Of a DNA stretch of 64,000 nt, positions 61,163 to 64,000 are shown piece after piece. A program made the position numbers and the translations under genes. Each line of letters opens with the position of its first letter. Position 1 is the first letter of the stretch. Where the stretch lies: assembly GCF_964340395.1 (NCBI RefSeq), contig NC_135563.1, positions 7,573,922-7,637,921 on the forward strand, written 5' to 3'. The notes under the pieces are model-generated. The model was not told where the DNA came from, did no database searches, and was given only the letters and a program-made list of their open reading frames with translations. The DNA comes from Glandiceps talaboti. Taxonomy: Eukaryota > Hemichordata > Enteropneusta > Spengelidae.

Positions 61163-64000
61163 ATTGGTGTAAGAAATGACCAAGTTTTGTGTCATAGAAT
61201 CGGTGTCAACTTGTTCAATGATGAGAAGCATTCTGATCCTTATAAAATACAAGTTGATCTTACTTTAGTTCATTCTTTTGGATATCAAATGACCTCTTGT
61301 CTTTTACTTTTTCTCCTGCCTATACTTCTATTTCTAGTAGTCGTAATACTTCCTTCCACTGTCTTTACACTGTTCGATTTTGTTAATTATTTCCTATTTT
61401 CATATAGTAGCACGAGAAGCAGTGGAAATATATGCACTGTTAAAAGTGAAAATGACAATATGTTGATAGCTTTACAATTACTCTGCTTTGCTATTGGTCT
61501 CTTCAATTCTTACTACTTGATTTCTTCACCTTTTGACTTTCAATCTTCAGTCTTTTCTCTCTTTTGTACTCGGTATTTGCATATTTCCAATTTAAGATCA
61601 TGGAGTGAGGTATATTTTATCAGTTTGTCAGTGTTAGATTGTCTTGTAGCCAGGTCATATTCCTTATTTCTGCCAAAAGGTATACAAAGTCTCTCTACAT
61701 ATGATCATGAAATATCATGCAATAGAAAACTCAACTACAGGTGTGACGTTGCCAGTTTGATGCAATGGCAAGATAGAGTGCAAAAGAAAGTTGTACGGTT
61801 GTCTACTTGTGTTCTCCCACATTCACCTATGTCAAATTGTACAGCTGATAATTTCTGTAGACGGTTATCTAACATCCGTAAACAGATTATGTGTCTGACT
61901 GCAAAGAAACCTTGCTGTAGGAAGCTTTTATTTCATCAAAGAAACACTAGAGTCAGTGATTTGTATAACACTGTACTGGTAAGGTTTAAACAATGGCAGA
62001 CAGAGTCTGTCAGCCACAACATATCAGATGCAGGTACTCTTTGTCATGAATATTTTGATGTGCTGTGCACATATGTTCTAATGTTGTATATGACTTCAGT
62101 CTTTCTAGTTCATGAAGCAAACAGTCAACAAAATAATTGTCATGATGCTAACACTGGGCTGTACAGTTTTTCACAATGTCAGGTCAAGTCTGTCAACCAA
62201 GAAATACTAGTATCACATTCAAACAATGTATGTGATGATTACTTTGATGTGTTGTGCACTTACATGCTCTCAGTGTATGTGACTTCTATTGTCCTAGCCT
62301 ATAAAACAAACTTTCCCTGTGAATACCAATTTCTCCTTATTCTACCTGACCACTCTGTTCTCATCTATGAATCTCCTTCACCTGCTATATCTTCTTCTGA
62401 TCTTACCAACTTTGTTTTAGAAAAAGTGGGCATTCCTAGTAGTGCATACAAGTTGATTTATGATGGTAAACCATTTCTGTCTGGGACAACAATTGATCAC
62501 AAGGTTCACTCAACTCTGTCCATTAACATGACTGGGTATGGTGGTGGCAAGAAGTCATCTGATTTGGTACATCCAGATAAATCATGTGGTCCATGTATTG
62601 TATGTGGCTGTTACTCGAAAACAAGGTATTACCATTTGTGTCGCAGAGAAAATGACAGTTTGGTTCAGTATGTTTTGTCAAATTTCAGAACAAAATCCAA
62701 TGAGCGTCTGTCCAAAACTGATTGCATGTGTAGCAGTTGTGACAGAAAGATGACTCGTAGTTTCAAGTTACCCACTGACCAAAGTCAACCCAAGCGAACA
62801 AAATTAAGCCATTGTACATTAAGCAAGTACAATTTGTGTTCAGCTAAGGCAGATCATGATGCCTCCACTATTGCAACATATGACCAATTGTTTGAACATC
62901 TTCAAATTGCTGCTACATTTGAAGGTCTGCCACAAAGTATGCCTTTGTGTCACCAACACTACTGTGAAATTTATAACTTTGTAAAGGGCAATGTTTATCG
63001 TCCGTGTGCAGTTTGCACACAAACAATGTCACCAAAACAACAGAAATACAACATAAGTGATCTGGAGTTAATGTTGAAATATGTTCATCACATTAAACTA
63101 GATGTTGAAGGTCTTACTAATGAAAGTCTCATTTGTGGCTCCTGTAATACAGCTTTTTCAAAGTTTGTTCGTTCAGAATTTGAAGTTAGCAGGGTCAAGG
63201 CAGCTTCTAAAGAATACATGAGATCTCTATGTGATAGTTACAGGAATGTCACTTGTAGTGATATTAATTCCATTGAGGAGCATGCCGTAGCCCGTGCAAT
63301 TTTATTTGTATGCAGAGAATTTGAAGAGGATAGGGCAATTTTTCTTTCTTCTGTGTACGGTATTTACTTAAAAGAACTTAAAAAAAACATTGAAAAATAT
63401 GAAAGGTCAGATACCTTAGATTTGTTGAAAAAAAATAAGAGATGGCTGATGGTGAAACTCCAGAGTGTATTTGGTGATTGTTTGATTTCCTATTCTAACC
63501 CCATGTACAAAAAGCTTGGGACTTTGCTAAGGAGATGTGGGTCATCTCTTGAAGACTGTTTTCTTTTCACTCTCTATGCTGCCAACAATAAAGTTGATAG
63601 TTTAGAAAAGGAAATTCTTTCTCTAAATGTACTTAAGAATTCTTTGATTGCTTCTATGCCAAGTCATGATATTACCTCATATCTACGTATTGGTTGTGAA
63701 TATCTTAAATCTAAAATTATTAAAATGGCACAGAACTTGATGAAAAAACAACAAAAAGATGAGTTTGACATTACTTCAATTAATTTCAAAGACTTTATTA
63801 CACACAACATTGACCCCTACCTCTGGAATTTTGTTTTTCAGTTGACAATGAACAACACTGAGCAAGGTGACTTTAATCAAAAGGAGATTGATACATTTGA
63901 TTGGAATGACTGTTACACTCAAAATATCAATGACAAAACACAAAATTATCATATTGGTCGTCTCATGAAGAGGCTGTTCATTGTATCTTGTATTGTTTAT
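61163..64000 (+). CDS. Large Ubl and cysteine-cluster ORF, probable transposable element, 3' partial
   Basis: The frame is open for 946 codons from the stop at 61160-61162 to the window end. The first ATG is at 61289 (904 codons onward). Residues 1-110 from that ATG are strongly hydrophobic (LLLFLLPILLFLVVVIL). Residues about 347-420 match ubiquitin in length and pattern: KVGIP, KLIYDGK, the HSTLSINM strand, and a C-terminal YGGGKK. Cysteine clusters follow (CGPCIVCGC, HLC, CMCSSC at about 432-492; LCHQHYC and CAVC; LICGSC), each looking zinc-binding. The rest is Lys-rich and helical, with PYLWNFVFQLT near the end. A Ubl joined to zinc clusters inside an intronless long frame, next to an unfinished host gene, suggests an autonomous mobile element polyprotein. 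Its superfamily is not recognised and no transposase catalytic triad can be assigned. A host gene is the alternative. Confidence 0.8.
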   Translation, partial: MGVRNDQVLCHRIGVNLFNDEKHSDPYKIQVDLTLVHSFGYQMTSCLLLFLLPILLFLVVVILPSTVFTLFDFVNYFLFSYSSTRSSGNICTVKSENDNMLIALQLLCFAIGLFNSYYLISSPFDFQSSVFSLFCTRYLHISNLRSWSEVYFISLSVLDCLVARSYSLFLPKGIQSLSTYDHEISCNRKLNYRCDVASLMQWQDRVQKKVVRLSTCVLPHSPMSNCTADNFCRRLSNIRKQIMCLTAKKPCCRKLLFHQRNTRVSDLYNTVLVRFKQWQTESVSHNISDAGTLCHEYFDVLCTYVLMLYMTSVFLVHEANSQQNNCHDANTGLYSFSQCQVKSVNQEILVSHSNNVCDDYFDVLCTYMLSVYVTSIVLAYKTNFPCEYQFLLILPDHSVLIYESPSPAISSSDLTNFVLEKVGIPSSAYKLIYDGKPFLSGTTIDHKVHSTLSINMTGYGGGKKSSDLVHPDKSCGPCIVCGCYSKTRYYHLCRRENDSLVQYVLSNFRTKSNERLSKTDCMCSSCDRKMTRSFKLPTDQSQPKRTKLSHCTLSKYNLCSAKADHDASTIATYDQLFEHLQIAATFEGLPQSMPLCHQHYCEIYNFVKGNVYRPCAVCTQTMSPKQQKYNISDLELMLKYVHHIKLDVEGLTNESLICGSCNTAFSKFVRSEFEVSRVKAASKEYMRSLCDSYRNVTCSDINSIEEHAVARAILFVCREFEEDRAIFLSSVYGIYLKELKKNIEKYERSDTLDLLKKNKRWLMVKLQSVFGDCLISYSNPMYKKLGTLLRRCGSSLEDCFLFTLYAANNKVDSLEKEILSLNVLKNSLIASMPSHDITSYLRIGCEYLKSKIIKMAQNLMKKQQKDEFDITSINFKDFITHNIDPYLWNFVFQLTMNNTEQGDFNQKEIDTFDWNDCYTQNINDKTQNYHIGRLMKRLFIVSCIVY
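62041..62310 (+). repeat. Internal duplication in the Ubl ORF
   Basis: Segments of about 80 bp at 62041-62123 and 62230-62310 encode related peptides (EYFDVLCTYVLMLYMTS and DYFDVLCTYMLSVYVTS), about 189 bp apart. Similarity is visible at the DNA level too. Confidence 0.75.

Overview
This is animal nuclear DNA. It is AT-rich, the genes are split by GT/AG introns with animal-type exon phases, and it is packed with tetranucleotide microsatellites and small palindromic transposons. The gene content (expanded Cys-loop receptors, a divergent SLC1 transporter, a pentraxin plus F5/8-type lectin, and a large Ubl/zinc-ribbon element ORF) fits a marine invertebrate such as a non-vertebrate deuterostome or a lophotrochozoan. 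The species cannot be fixed from the sequence alone.

Layout. (1) 416-24797 is a tandem segmental duplication. Each copy carries one complete six-exon nicotinic-receptor-like Cys-loop channel gene on the + strand: A at 4275-9092 (465 aa) and B at 17580-23089 (466 aa). A 629-bp dispersed repeat (10731-11359) sits at the junction. Copy B has gained a 2.28-kb TA-flanked composite transposon, a 1.2-kb intronic insertion and a 0.2-kb foldback element; copy A shows the corresponding uninterrupted sequence. (2) 24798-28767 is intergenic with one orphan 135-codon ORF and a decayed element. (3) 28768-29886 (- strand) is an intronless class A peptide-receptor-like GPCR. (4) 33166-45015 (- strand) is a complete ten-exon SLC1 (excitatory amino acid transporter family) gene of 500 aa. 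It keeps several substrate-binding residues but has lost key sodium-site residues. Its introns hold many repeats, including a 1.68-kb near-perfect inverted repeat at 42048-43723. (5) 45016-56529 is a gene-poor interval with microsatellites, a GA tract, a G-quadruplex motif and a 43-bp minisatellite. (6) 56530-59958 (+) is the 5' part of a secreted lectin: signal peptide, two near-identical pentraxin domains, then the start of an F5/8 type C (fucolectin-like) domain. (7) 61163-64000 (+) is an uninterrupted reading frame that runs off the window. It contains an unmistakable ubiquitin-like domain ending in GGG, followed by cysteine clusters, and is probably the coding part of a large transposable element.

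The genes do not form a pathway operon. The two receptor genes are recent paralogues, most of whose differences lie in the extracellular domain. The SLC1 member, GPCR and receptors all have neuronal or epithelial signalling relatives, while the lectin resembles innate-immune or haemolymph agglutinins. The most novel items are the Ubl-zinc ORF, the long intronic inverted repeat, the nested TA-element, a dispersed ~40-nt motif concentrated around the SLC1 locus, and the sodium-site-degenerate SLC1 protein.
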